From assembly GCA_016789905.1 (NCBI GenBank), contig JAEUQC010000203.1, positions 24,432 to 88,431 on the forward strand: DNA of 64,000 nt, in the 5' to 3' direction. The notes beneath the pieces were generated by a model. It was given only the letters and a program-made list of their open reading frames with translations. It was not told where the DNA came from and made no database searches. A program made the position numbers and the translations under genes. Positions 8,018-17,100 of this stretch are shown here, piece after piece; the stretch's first letter is position 1; the number at the start of each line of letters is the position of its first letter. The stretch comes from Bryobacterales bacterium. Its GTDB lineage: Bacteria; Acidobacteriota; Terriglobia; Bryobacterales; Bryobacteraceae.

Positions 8018-9129
8018 GCAGAGTCCGCGTCCTGGTGGGCACAAAAAAAGGAGCATTCATCCTGGAATCCGACGGAAAACGTGAGAAATGGAACATGACC
8101 GGCCCCCATTTTGGCGGCTGGGAGATCTATCATCTCAACGGCTCTCCGGCCGACCCGAATCGAATCTACGCTTCGCAATCCAGCGGGTGGTTCGGACAGA
8201 TGATTCAGCGCTCCGACGATGGCGGGCAGACCTGGGAGGCGATGGACAACAAGTTCGTGTATGAAGGTGTCCCCGGCACGCACCAGTGGTATGACGGCAC
8301 ACCGCATCCGTGGGAGTTCAAGCGCGTCTGGCATTTGGAGCCTTCGCTCACTGACGCGGACACGGTGTACGCTGGCGTGGAAGACGCGGCGATTTTCAAG
8401 ACCACCGACGGCGGCAAATCCTGGACGGAACTCGCCGGCCTTCGCCAGCATGGCTCCGGGCCGAAATGGCAACCGGGTGCCGGCGGCATGTGTCTCCACA
8501 CAATTGTGCTGGACCCGGCCAATGCCAACCGCATCTACATTGCGATCTCCGCCGCGGGCGCGTTCCGCACCGACGACGGCGGGGCGACGTGGACGCCCAT
8601 CAACCAGGGGCTCCGTTCGGAGTACATTCCCGATGCGAACGCCGAAGTGGGGCACTGCGTTCACCGCATTGCCATGCACCCGTCGCGGCCCAACACCCTG
8701 TTCATGCAGAAGCACTGGGATGTGATGCGCTCCGACAACGCCGGCGATACCTGGCACGAAGTGAGCGGCAACCTGCCCACCGACTTTGGCTTCCCCATCC
8801 AAGTGCACGCGCATGAGCCGGAAACGATTTACGTGGTGCCGATTCTGAGCGATTCGCTCCATTACCCGCCCGACGGCAAGCTCCGTGTTTACCGAAGCCG
8901 AACAGGAGGGAACGAATGGGAGGCATTGACCAACGGACTGCCGCAGAGCGATTGTTATGTGAATATCCTGCGGGATGCGATGGCCGCCGACAAACTGGAC
9001 CAGTGCGGCATCTACTTCGGCACCACCGGCGGGCAGGTCTACGCCTCCGCGGATTCTGGCGACAACTGGACCGCCATCGCCAGCAATCTGCCCAGCGTGC
9101 TGTCGGTTGAGGTGCAGACCATTCCATGA
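8014..9129 (+). CDS. BNR/sialidase-like beta-propeller repeat protein
   Basis: A good Shine-Dalgarno (AGGAG, 8001-8005) precedes ATG 8014. The 371-residue protein has no signal peptide and carries at least five Asp-box (BNR) motifs: SDDGGQTW, TTDGGKSW, TDDGGATW, SDNAGDTW and SADSGDNW. This indicates a cytoplasmic beta-propeller related to sortilin/YCF48-type folds. It has no obvious catalytic sialidase residues, so hydrolase activity should not be assumed. It overlaps the HxlR gene upstream and the MoaD-like gene downstream by 4 nt each. A propeller gene paired with a MoaD/ThiS-like gene recurs in several phyla as far as I recall, which suggests a joint function. Confidence 0.82.
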   Translation: MSRVRVLVGTKKGAFILESDGKREKWNMTGPHFGGWEIYHLNGSPADPNRIYASQSSGWFGQMIQRSDDGGQTWEAMDNKFVYEGVPGTHQWYDGTPHPWEFKRVWHLEPSLTDADTVYAGVEDAAIFKTTDGGKSWTELAGLRQHGSGPKWQPGAGGMCLHTIVLDPANANRIYIAISAAGAFRTDDGGATWTPINQGLRSEYIPDANAEVGHCVHRIAMHPSRPNTLFMQKHWDVMRSDNAGDTWHEVSGNLPTDFGFPIQVHAHEPETIYVVPILSDSLHYPPDGKLRVYRSRTGGNEWEALTNGLPQSDCYVNILRDAMAADKLDQCGIYFGTTGGQVYASADSGDNWTAIASNLPSVLSVEVQTIP

Positions 9130-9455
9130 CGATCCGAGTGGCCATGCCGGCGCACCTGCGGACGATTGCGAAAGTGAGCGGCGATGTCGAAATCGACGTC
9201 GCCGCGCCCGTAACAATCCCCGCTATTCTGGACGCGCTGGAGGCGCGCTTTCCGGCATTGCAGGGCACAATCCGCGACCATGTCACACGAATCCGCCGGC
9301 CATTTATCCGTTTCTTCGTCTGCGCCGAGGACTGGTCCCACCATCCGCCGGAAGCCGAACTTCCGGCGGCGATACTGAATGGCGACGAGACGTTTCTGAT
9401 CGTCGGCGCAATCGCCGGCGGCAAAAAAAATAATTGGTGCCTGGCACCAATTTAA
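9126..9455 (+). CDS. MoaD/ThiS-like sulfur-carrier protein with extra C-terminal tail
   Basis: The 109-residue product has a beta-grasp profile and ends its core with IVGAIAGG, the diglycine that MoaD, ThiS and related ubiquitin-like proteins expose as their last two residues for adenylation and thiocarboxylation. Here the frame does not stop after GG but runs through AAA AAA AAT AAT into a 10-residue tail (KKNNWCLAPI) encoded by an A8 run and a palindrome. As written the diglycine is internal, so activation would need tail removal. The partner propeller gene overlaps it by 4 nt. It is the last gene of the HxlR operon. Confidence 0.75.
   Translation: MTIRVAMPAHLRTIAKVSGDVEIDVAAPVTIPAILDALEARFPALQGTIRDHVTRIRRPFIRFFVCAEDWSHHPPEAELPAAILNGDETFLIVGAIAGGKKNNWCLAPI
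9423..9453 (-). terminator. REP-like palindrome acting as terminator of the VWFA gene
   Basis: A perfect 10-bp dyad (9432-9441 / 9443-9452, core GGTGCC-T-GGCACC) overlaps the stop codons of both converging genes. Read on the minus strand the hairpin is followed by a run of eight T (complement of A at 9423-9430), a textbook intrinsic terminator. The core resembles short palindromes I recall as dispersed extragenic elements. Confidence 0.7.
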
Positions 9456-10345
9456 TCTTTGGGGCGAGCCCAGTAGCGGGTGCGCGATTGGACGGTTAGG
9501 CCCTTCCGCTTCGTTTGCAACTGAATGGTTCGGTATTCCGATATCGACGGCGGTGAATCGGACACATATCCCAGGTTGTACTGACTTCGCAATTCGTTCT
9601 GAATCCGTTCGTAGATCCGTTCAATCGGCAGACGCTTCGACACTTCGTAGATCGCCCCGCCGGTTTCGCGAGAGAGCTTTTCCAACACGCGACGTCCGCT
9701 GTCCCCATTGCGATCAGCAAACAGAATCGAATAAAGCAGCGTGTCGTTCTTCTGCGCCGCGTCAATCGCTTCTGCCAGAGTAGAGTTGCTGCCGTAGTCT
9801 ACGCCATCGGTCAAGAGAATCAGCGCACGGCGCCCGGCCGCGTCCTGGAACAACACCCTCGCCGCTGTGTCGATCGCATCAAACAATACCGTTCCTCCTC
9901 CGATGCCTCGCCGCAGTTCGCCCCGGCTCGGCGTGTCCACCAGGCTCAGCGCCGCTTCCAGCTTGTTGTAGTCGTTGGTGAGCATCTGTTTGATCAGCAC
10001 GCGGCTGTCAAACTGCAACACACACGCCTTGTCTTTTTCGACGCGCAGCACCTGATCCAGGAAGCGCAGACTCGCGCTCCGTTCGGCCTCCAATACATGC
10101 TCCTGACTCATACTGGTATCCACCAGCAACCCCAGGGTCAGTGGCAGCTCCCCTTGCCGCGAGAAGTACGTGATCACCTGCGGACGGCCCTGCTCACGCA
10201 GTTCGAAATCTTCTTTGGTCAAGTCCGCGACGAACGCCCCGTCCTTGTCGCGCACACTGGCCAACACATTCACCACGCGCACTTCAGCCTTGAACTGCGC
10301 CCTCGCGCCAAGGGCGGCGCCCAGCAATAGCCGTCGGGAGATCAC
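9452..10345 (-). CDS. VWFA-related acidobacterial secreted protein
   Basis: The product is 297 residues from a GTG start, with a twin-Arg-containing N-terminus (MISRRLLLGAALGARAQ). After a short beta region typical of the acidobacterial VWFA-related family (VRDKDGAFVADLTKEDFELREQG) comes a von Willebrand A domain. Its MIDAS metal site is visible as DTSMS (about residue 77), a later Thr loop, and LLTDGVD. Such domains bind protein or surface ligands through a divalent metal. The gene converges on the MoaD-like gene and ends in the shared palindrome. Its start is divergent from the DUF1592 gene, and TAGGCT lies 6 nt before the start codon. Confidence 0.85.
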   Translation of the reverse strand: MISRRLLLGAALGARAQFKAEVRVVNVLASVRDKDGAFVADLTKEDFELREQGRPQVITYFSRQGELPLTLGLLVDTSMSQEHVLEAERSASLRFLDQVLRVEKDKACVLQFDSRVLIKQMLTNDYNKLEAALSLVDTPSRGELRRGIGGGTVLFDAIDTAARVLFQDAAGRRALILLTDGVDYGSNSTLAEAIDAAQKNDTLLYSILFADRNGDSGRRVLEKLSRETGGAIYEVSKRLPIERIYERIQNELRSQYNLGYVSDSPPSISEYRTIQLQTKRKGLTVQSRTRYWARPKD

Positions 10346-10351
10346 ACTACC

Positions 10352-10357
10352 AGCCTA
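10352..10357 (-). promoter_or_regulatory. -10-like hexamer, leaderless context
   Basis: On the minus strand TAGGCT ends 6 nt before GTG 10345. Confidence 0.3.
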
Positions 10358-10411
10358 CTCGCCCGCCGCGAAATCGAGCCACCCGGCAACACATAAAGGG
10401 GGCATCTTCCG

Positions 10412-12745
10412 GTGTATCTTAAATCGGAGGGAATTTCTATTCTAAACCGACGCCTTGCTGCCATCGCCCTTTTTGCGTGCCTGACGATAGGCGGCCAGCC
10501 CGTCGAGTTTGTGCGGAAGAACTGTGTGCGTTGCCACAGCGACGCGGCCCGCGCCGGTGGGCTCAGCTTGGCCTCCGTCGCGCTGCCGGGCGTGGTCTGG
10601 GACAAGGTTCTGGACAAAATTTCGACCGGACGAATGCCGCCGCTGGGAGCGCCGCGGCCGGAGGCGGGCGAAGTGGCCGCCGCAGTGAAGTCGATTGAAC
10701 AGATGCCCGGCCGCCAGCGTGTGGCCGACCCAGGGCGCGTGACTTCCCGCCGGCTGAACCGCGCTGAATACAACAATACGGTGCGTGACCTGCTGGGCAT
10801 GGATTTGCGGCCGGCAGACGGCTTCCCGCTCGATGACGCCGGCTACGGCTTCGATACGGTGGGCGATGTACAGAGCGTGTCGCCGTTGTTGATGGAGAAG
10901 TACATCGCCGCGGCGCGACGCCTTTCCCAAGTGGCGGTGTTCGGCGAATCGACGCCTTCCAAACCGACCAAACTCATCAGATTCCTGTCGAAGAAATCGC
11001 AGGACGACCCGACGCCAAACGCGCTTCCCTTCTCTTTACGTGGCGCCATCTATGGCACGTTCCGATTTCCCGTGGCCGGCGAGTATGAGTTGCGCATGCG
11101 CGTGGGCAACTACCGGCCACGCACGAAGCCCGGGCCGCGCAAGGCGGAACTGATGCGCAAGCGCGGGCTGAATGAGGCAGAGAAAGCGGAACTGGCGGAG
11201 ATGAACCGGAAGGAGTACCCGCCGGTGAAGATGATTCTCACGATGGATGGCGCACCGGTGCTGACGGAGATCGTCGAAGGCAACATCGACTACCAGTACG
11301 CGCATGACGAATCGATTGGCCGCGTGAGCGTGGAGGCGGGCGAGCACACCTTTCGAGCGTCGTTCCCAGAATTCGCGGGCATGGCCGACCCGCTGGAAAA
11401 CATGAACACCGACGGGCGGCGCAAGCTATTCATCGACTACGTGGATATTGTTGGCCCTTTTGTCCCGAAACCGCGGAAAAACACGCGAATCTTCGTTTGC
11501 CAGGAAGAGACAGCGCCGTGCGCAGAGAGAATTCTGAGCACGCTGGCGCGGCGGGCCTACCGCCGGCCCGTGACGTCGGGAGAGCTCACAGCTTTAACGG
11601 GGCTGGCGGCGATGGTCCGGCGCGAAGGAGACTCCTTCGCGGAGAGTATTCGCGTGGGCGTCCAGGCTGTGCTGCTGTCACCGCACTTCCTTTTCCGGGC
11701 GGAGCCGGTTGCACGCGCGGCCACGCCGATCAGCGATCACGACCTGGCGTCCAGGCTCTCCTATTTCCTGTGGAGCACCATGCCGGACGACGAATTAGCC
11801 AATGCGGCCGACGCCGGCCGGCTGCGCGAACCAGGCGTGTTGGCCGCACAGGTCCAGCGGATGTTGAATGACACGAAATCGGACGCAATGATTGAGAACT
11901 TCGCCGGCCAGTGGCTGGGGCTGCGGTTGATGGACAAGCGGAAACCGGACCCGGCCAAATTCCCGCGGGTGGACGATGAGTTGCTGGAGGCGATGCGCCA
12001 GGAGACAATCCTCTTCACGCGCGCGATGCTGCGCGAGGACCGGAGCATTCTGGAGTTTTTGAACGGCGGGTTTTCCTACGTCAACGGCCCACTGGCGCGG
12101 CATTACGGAATAAAGGCAGTGAGCGGCGAATCCTTCGAACGCGTATCGCTTCCAACGGCGCAGCGCGGCGGGGTGATGACGCAAGGTTCCGTGTTGACGC
12201 TGTCAAGCTATGCGACGCGCACATCGCCGGTATTGCGCGGACGATGGGTGTTGGAAAACCTGCTGGGGACCCCGCCACCACCACCGCCGCCGGATGTGCC
12301 GGCTCTGCCGGAGGGAGTAACGGCAACCGCCGCATCGCTGCGCACACGGCTGGAGCAGCACCGGGCGAACGCCAACTGCGCGGTGTGTCATGACCAGATG
12401 GACCCGATTGGTTTTGGCCTGGAAAACTACGACGCCGCGGGCGAATGGCGCGACAAAGATGGCGCGTTCCCGGTGGACGCCTCCGGCGTATTCCCCGGCG
12501 GCGCGGCGTTCGCGGGGCCGGAAGGGCTGCGAAAAGCAATGGCGGCGCAGAGCGGCTTGTTCGTACGAAACCTGACGGAAAAGATGTTCACCTATGCCCT
12601 TGGACGAGGGTTGGAGCGGAGCGATCGCGCGGCAGTGGAGGCGATCGTTTCCCGGCTGGAGGCCAATGGCTTCCGGTTCTCAGCGCTGATTGACGGCATC
12701 GTCAACAGCCCACCATTTCAAATGCGAGGCAGAAATGCGGATTAA
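10412..12745 (+). CDS. DUF1587/DUF1592/DUF1588/DUF1585 haem-containing protein
   Basis: The 777-residue frame carries the planctomycete/acidobacterial multi-domain order: an N-terminal c-type haem motif CVRCH (residues 38-42), a DUF1587 block (SRRLNRAEYNNTVRDLLG), the large DUF1592 helical region, a DUF1588 block with a second haem motif CAVCH near residue 656 (DQMDPIGFGLENYD), and DUF1585 at the end (YALGRGLERSDR). It is exported and probably shuttles electrons with the downstream DUF1552 protein. GTG 10412 is the conventional start. However, GGAGGG at 10426-10431 is spaced for ATT 10439, which would yield an ideal signal peptide beginning LNRRLAAIALFACLTIGG. Confidence 0.87.
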   Translation: MYLKSEGISILNRRLAAIALFACLTIGGQPVEFVRKNCVRCHSDAARAGGLSLASVALPGVVWDKVLDKISTGRMPPLGAPRPEAGEVAAAVKSIEQMPGRQRVADPGRVTSRRLNRAEYNNTVRDLLGMDLRPADGFPLDDAGYGFDTVGDVQSVSPLLMEKYIAAARRLSQVAVFGESTPSKPTKLIRFLSKKSQDDPTPNALPFSLRGAIYGTFRFPVAGEYELRMRVGNYRPRTKPGPRKAELMRKRGLNEAEKAELAEMNRKEYPPVKMILTMDGAPVLTEIVEGNIDYQYAHDESIGRVSVEAGEHTFRASFPEFAGMADPLENMNTDGRRKLFIDYVDIVGPFVPKPRKNTRIFVCQEETAPCAERILSTLARRAYRRPVTSGELTALTGLAAMVRREGDSFAESIRVGVQAVLLSPHFLFRAEPVARAATPISDHDLASRLSYFLWSTMPDDELANAADAGRLREPGVLAAQVQRMLNDTKSDAMIENFAGQWLGLRLMDKRKPDPAKFPRVDDELLEAMRQETILFTRAMLREDRSILEFLNGGFSYVNGPLARHYGIKAVSGESFERVSLPTAQRGGVMTQGSVLTLSSYATRTSPVLRGRWVLENLLGTPPPPPPPDVPALPEGVTATAASLRTRLEQHRANANCAVCHDQMDPIGFGLENYDAAGEWRDKDGAFPVDASGVFPGGAAFAGPEGLRKAMAAQSGLFVRNLTEKMFTYALGRGLERSDRAAVEAIVSRLEANGFRFSALIDGIVNSPPFQMRGRNAD
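10426..10431 (+). promoter_or_regulatory. Shine-Dalgarno pointing to an ATT start
   Basis: GGAGGG is followed 7 nt later by ATT at 10439 in the DUF1592 frame. No ATG, GTG or TTG is near, so this site may decide a rare ATT start. Confidence 0.45.
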
Positions 12746-14069
12746 CCGGCGAGCGATACTGCGAGGGATGGGAACGGCGATGGGTCTGCCGCTGCTGGAA
12801 GCGATGGCGGCGCCCGCGAAGGCACCATGCCGGATGGCGTTTCTCTACGTGCCAAACGGCATCATGATGGACCAATGGATCGTCGATCAGAAGCCTGGCG
12901 TGACGCCGCTGCCCGCCACGCTCCCGCCGGTATCGGCGGCGCTGGCGCCGTACCGCAAGGACCTGCTGTTCCTGGGTGGGCTGACACAGAACGGCGGCCG
13001 CGCGCTGGGGGATGGCCCCGGGGACCACGGGCGCGCCGGCGCGAATTACCTGACGTGCGTGCATCCGAAAAAGACCAACGGCCGGGACTTGCGGGCGGGC
13101 GTATCGGTGGATCAGGTGGCGGCGGACCAGTTACGCGGAAAGACACGGCTGGCGTCGCTCGAATTGAGTTGTGAAGAAGGGGTCCAGGGAGGCAGTTGCG
13201 ACAACGGTTATAGCTGCGCTTACAGCAACAGCATTTCGTGGCGAACGCCATCGTCACCGAACCCGGCGGAGATCCGGCCCAGGGCCGTGTTCGAGCGGTT
13301 GTTCGGCGCCGCGGACGATGACGCGGACGCCGGCCGCCGGGCAAGGCGAGCCGCGTATGATCGGTCCATCCTGGACGTCGTAACCGGTGATGCCCGGCGA
13401 TTGTCAGCGAGCCTGGGAGGGGCGGATAAGCAAAAGCTGGAAGAGTATCTGTACTCCATCCGCGACGTAGAGAAGCGGATTCAGGCGGCCGAGACCAACG
13501 CGGTGACCGTTCGGCCTCCGAACATGGCGGCGCCAGATGCAAGCGTGCCGGCTGACCTGGGCGAACACGCGAAACTGATGATCGACCTGCTAGCGTTGGC
13601 GTTCCAGACCGATTCGACTCGCGTGGCCACGCTGTTGTTAGCCCTGGAACAGAGCCCGCGCGCCTATCCGGAGATCGGCATCCCGGAGGCGCATCACGGG
13701 CTCACCCATCATCAGGGCGACGCGGAGAAGATCGCCAAAGTAATTCAGATCAACCAGTATCACGTGAAGCAGTTCGCCTATCTGGTGGAGAAGTTCGGCC
13801 GCACGCCGGACGGCGAAGGCACGCTGCTGGACCACGCGATGGTGACCTATGGCAGCGGCCTTAGCGACGGCAACGCGCACGATCACGCCAACCTGCCGAT
13901 GGTGCTGGCCGGGCGCGGCGGCGGAACCATACGGCCGGGGCGGTTCGTACGGTACGCGAATGAAACGCCGATGGCAAATCTGTTCATCGCCATGCTGGAC
14001 AGGATGGGCGTGCGGGTGGACAAGCTGGGAGATTCGACGGGCGAGTTGGGGTATTTGTCGGGTTTGTGA
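12735..14069 (+). CDS. DUF1552 protein (exported)
   Basis: The 444-residue product begins with a twin-Arg-type leader (MRINRRAILRGMGTAMGLP) and has the DUF1552 layout: MAFLYVPNGIMMDQW, a cysteine-containing central segment (GGSCDNGYSCAYSNSISW), and a C-terminal half that resembles alkaline-phosphatase-like DUF1501 proteins (MVTYGSGLSDGNAHDHANLP). DUF1552 genes almost always follow DUF1592 genes, as here, where the two overlap by 11 nt. The biochemical role is not known; the pairing suggests an exported complex with the haem protein. ATG 12735 was preferred because it produces the leader directly. Confidence 0.87.
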   Translation: MRINRRAILRGMGTAMGLPLLEAMAAPAKAPCRMAFLYVPNGIMMDQWIVDQKPGVTPLPATLPPVSAALAPYRKDLLFLGGLTQNGGRALGDGPGDHGRAGANYLTCVHPKKTNGRDLRAGVSVDQVAADQLRGKTRLASLELSCEEGVQGGSCDNGYSCAYSNSISWRTPSSPNPAEIRPRAVFERLFGAADDDADAGRRARRAAYDRSILDVVTGDARRLSASLGGADKQKLEEYLYSIRDVEKRIQAAETNAVTVRPPNMAAPDASVPADLGEHAKLMIDLLALAFQTDSTRVATLLLALEQSPRAYPEIGIPEAHHGLTHHQGDAEKIAKVIQINQYHVKQFAYLVEKFGRTPDGEGTLLDHAMVTYGSGLSDGNAHDHANLPMVLAGRGGGTIRPGRFVRYANETPMANLFIAMLDRMGVRVDKLGDSTGELGYLSGL

Positions 14070-14092
14070 CGCAGACGGAACCAAAATGAGAA

Positions 14093-14112
14093 GGGCGGCC
14101 CGAAGGCCGCCC
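14093..14112. terminator. bidirectional terminator hairpin
   Basis: A perfect 8-bp GC stem (GGGCGGCC / GGCCGCCC) with a CGAA tetraloop lies between the converging DUF1552 and TonB-receptor genes. On the minus strand it is followed by a T-rich stretch. Confidence 0.75.
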
Positions 14113-14141
14113 CTAACTCAATCGATGCGCGCGAATGTCCA

Positions 14142-17100
14142 CTAGAACGTCATACGAAGTGCCAACTGGAACGTGCGCGGCAAGTTGGATTGCGAAGTGA
14201 TCCGGCCGAAGTTTGTATTTGTAGGGCCCAACTCCGGACCATTGAAAATCGCATGATTGAAGAGGTTGAACGCCTCCACGCGAAACTGCATTTTCATCCG
14301 TTCAACAATGGCGACGTCTTTCAGCACCGAAAGATCGATGTTATTGATGCGGTCGGCGCGGTAGGCCGAATAGGACTGTTGAAAGGTGCGCTGGTTCCGT
14401 TCGAGTTGCAACGTATTGTTGCGTTCGAATCGGGAAATGTCGAATGCCTGGGCGAGGTTGCGCGGGTTCCAATTGAGGTCGCCGCCATAGTAGATAACAT
14501 TCCCGAACTCCACCGGGGCGCCGGATTGCATGTTCAGAATGCCGGCGAGTTGCCAACCGCCGATCAATCTGTCGGTAAGCCCATTGGCGCCGGCGCCGAA
14601 CCGCTTCCCCTTGCCGAATGGCAATTCGTAGGTACTGGAGAAGACGAAGCGGAACGGACGGTCCTCACCCGCAATCCGGTACTGGAGCGCATCGGAGGCA
14701 TCGTAAAGCCGGTTGGTCGCTTCCAGGAATTTCGACCATTGGAAATTCGTCAGGAATTGAAGGCCACTGGCAAAACGTTTGTCCAGGCGGATCTGGAACA
14801 TATGGAAATTGGAGTAGCCGATCGTCTGGCCGTCAACAGCAACGCCCCCATCGGCGGAGAACTGGGGATACCGCCGCAAGAGGTTTTCCACTCCTATGGT
14901 GGCGCCATTCAAGCCCGTGCCGGGGAGCAGGTTCCGCAAGGGGTTTGGCACAAGAGCCGTCAGCGCGTTGATGGTGGCCTGGTCGCGAACAGGCGACGTG
15001 GAAAGGAACTGCGCGGGAACATAATTCAAGTTCCGGTTCACTCCGAGATTGCTGACATCGGAACCCATGTAGCCCATTTCGAGCAACAAATTCTTGGCCA
15101 GTTCCCTTTGGATATTGAAGTTCCACCGATGGGTCAACGGCTGCTTCAAGTCGGGCGAATTGTACCGTACGCTTTGCCCGAGAAACGTGTTAACGCCGTT
15201 TGCGGAACCGACGGGCTGCAGAATGCCATTGGGAAACGGATTGGCGAACGTGGTGGCCGGGCTGAGGAAGTTATTCAACGTCGCCACTAGCTGCGTTGTC
15301 TGGCTGAAACCCGGCTGCTGGATTCCGGTTGTGCCAAACGTGCTGTAGAAGATGCCGTACCCACCGCGCAACACGGTTTTGGCGCCGAGGAGATTCGGTG
15401 ACCAACTGAAGCCGATGCGGGGGCTCCACGCGTTGCTCGGCGGCAGGTAGATCTCGCGATTTGAGGAGTCGGCATAGACAATGCCGCCGACGGGATTGAA
15501 CTGCGCGGCGGGCAGCAGCGGTGATGGGGAAGCGGCGTAGTTTGCCTTCGCGGCGTTGGTAATGGACAGGGCGGCCGTGGGATCGAAACCGCGCGTTGTC
15601 CGGTTGTGGCGTTCAATGGTCCCTGTTTCCTTCTCGTAGCGCACGCCAAGATTGAGCGAAAGTGTGTTGCTGACGCGGAAATCGTCCTGCAGGAAGAAGG
15701 CCAGGTATTTCGCACTCTGGGTACGCTGTGCATTAACAGCAAAGTCGCCACTGGTAGGCAAGCCAAGCAAGAAGGACCCGATATCCTGCCCCAGCGGTGC
15801 GCCGGGCGAGTTATCGAGTGGACCGCGCGTCCAGGAGTTGTTGAATCCGTACAGCCCGGAAGAATTCCCAAAACCATTGGAACTCTCTCGCTGGGCACGA
15901 AGGTCGGTGCCAAACTTCAGGGTGTGCCGGTTCACAATCTTGGTGGCGGCCATGAAGATCTGATAGTTATCAAAGGGCGTACGGTCACCGCCGGAATCTC
16001 CAAAATCGGTAATGTTACCGAAATCGATGCGGGGCAAAACAAGCTTCGTGCTGGCGGCCCGAAGCGAAGCGGGCAGGCCCAGCGTGGTGAAATCGAAGCC
16101 GTCGTGCGGCCGGATATTCGCCTCCACAAAACGGGTCCAATTCAGACGTGTGTTGAGAAACAGCGACGGGGAAAGGGTGTATACATCATCGAAGGTCACG
16201 CCCCAGTTGGTGCGGAACAGATTGTTGCCGGTGGCGATATTATCGAACCGGTTTCCGCGGTTTTCCACACGGTCGTTATAACGGCCCGAAAGGAAGAACT
16301 TATGCTTGTCGGAGGCGTTGACATCCAAACGGCCCATGAAGCCGGAGAAGACGTCGGAGCGGACGGCGTTATTGAAATAGTTATTCGTACCATCGGCGCC
16401 GCCGGTGGTATTCGGTGTGGGCAGGAATTGAAGAAAATTTCTCGAAATGCCACTCAGGCGGGTGGTGGGAATTCGGTTGCCCGGAAACACCTGACGTCTG
16501 ATGCGGCTGCCCTCCGTAACACCGGTGGCCGGATCATAGAGTTGGTAAATGCTATTCACCGTGAGCAACTGGGAAAAATCGCCGTTGCGCTGCGCCTCCG
16601 TGGGAACCGTGGAAAACGTGGGTTCCGGCTCGGACTGCCGAATGCCCTCGGCGCCAAAAAAGAAGAATAGCTTGTTCCGGCCGTTAAACACTTTCGGGAT
16701 AATCACCGGCCCGCCAACGGTCATGCCGAACTGGTTGAAGCGCGTTACAGGTTTGGTCTGGCGGTTGGCATTGGTGAAAAATGGCGTCGCCTTCAAACGC
16801 TGATTCTGATGGAACTCATACAACGAACCGTGAAAGTCGTTGGTGCCGCCCTTCATGACGACATTCACAGTCCCGCCGCCGGTGTTGCCGTATGCCGCGT
16901 CGGGCTGGAACGCTTCCACTTTGATTTCCTGCACGGCGTCAACCGGGGGATTGTAGGCCACGCGACGGTTGCGGGTCATGTCGGGAGCGCCGTCCAGGAG
17001 CAGTTCATTCGATTGCCCTTGTCCGCCACCCATTGAGAAACCGGAGGGACCGGCGTTATCAAATGGCCGCGTAAACCGGGGGTCGGAGGTAGGCGTCACG

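Noticed and set aside
9423..9430. A8 run as a programmed frameshift site of the MoaD gene
   Set aside because: The run is better explained as the U-tract of the opposite terminator; changing one A gives a KKK end and still not a terminal diglycine. Left as a possibility in the finding only.
14190..15290. 366-codon plus-strand frame
   Set aside because: Antisense to the Oar-like receptor barrel; no motifs of its own.
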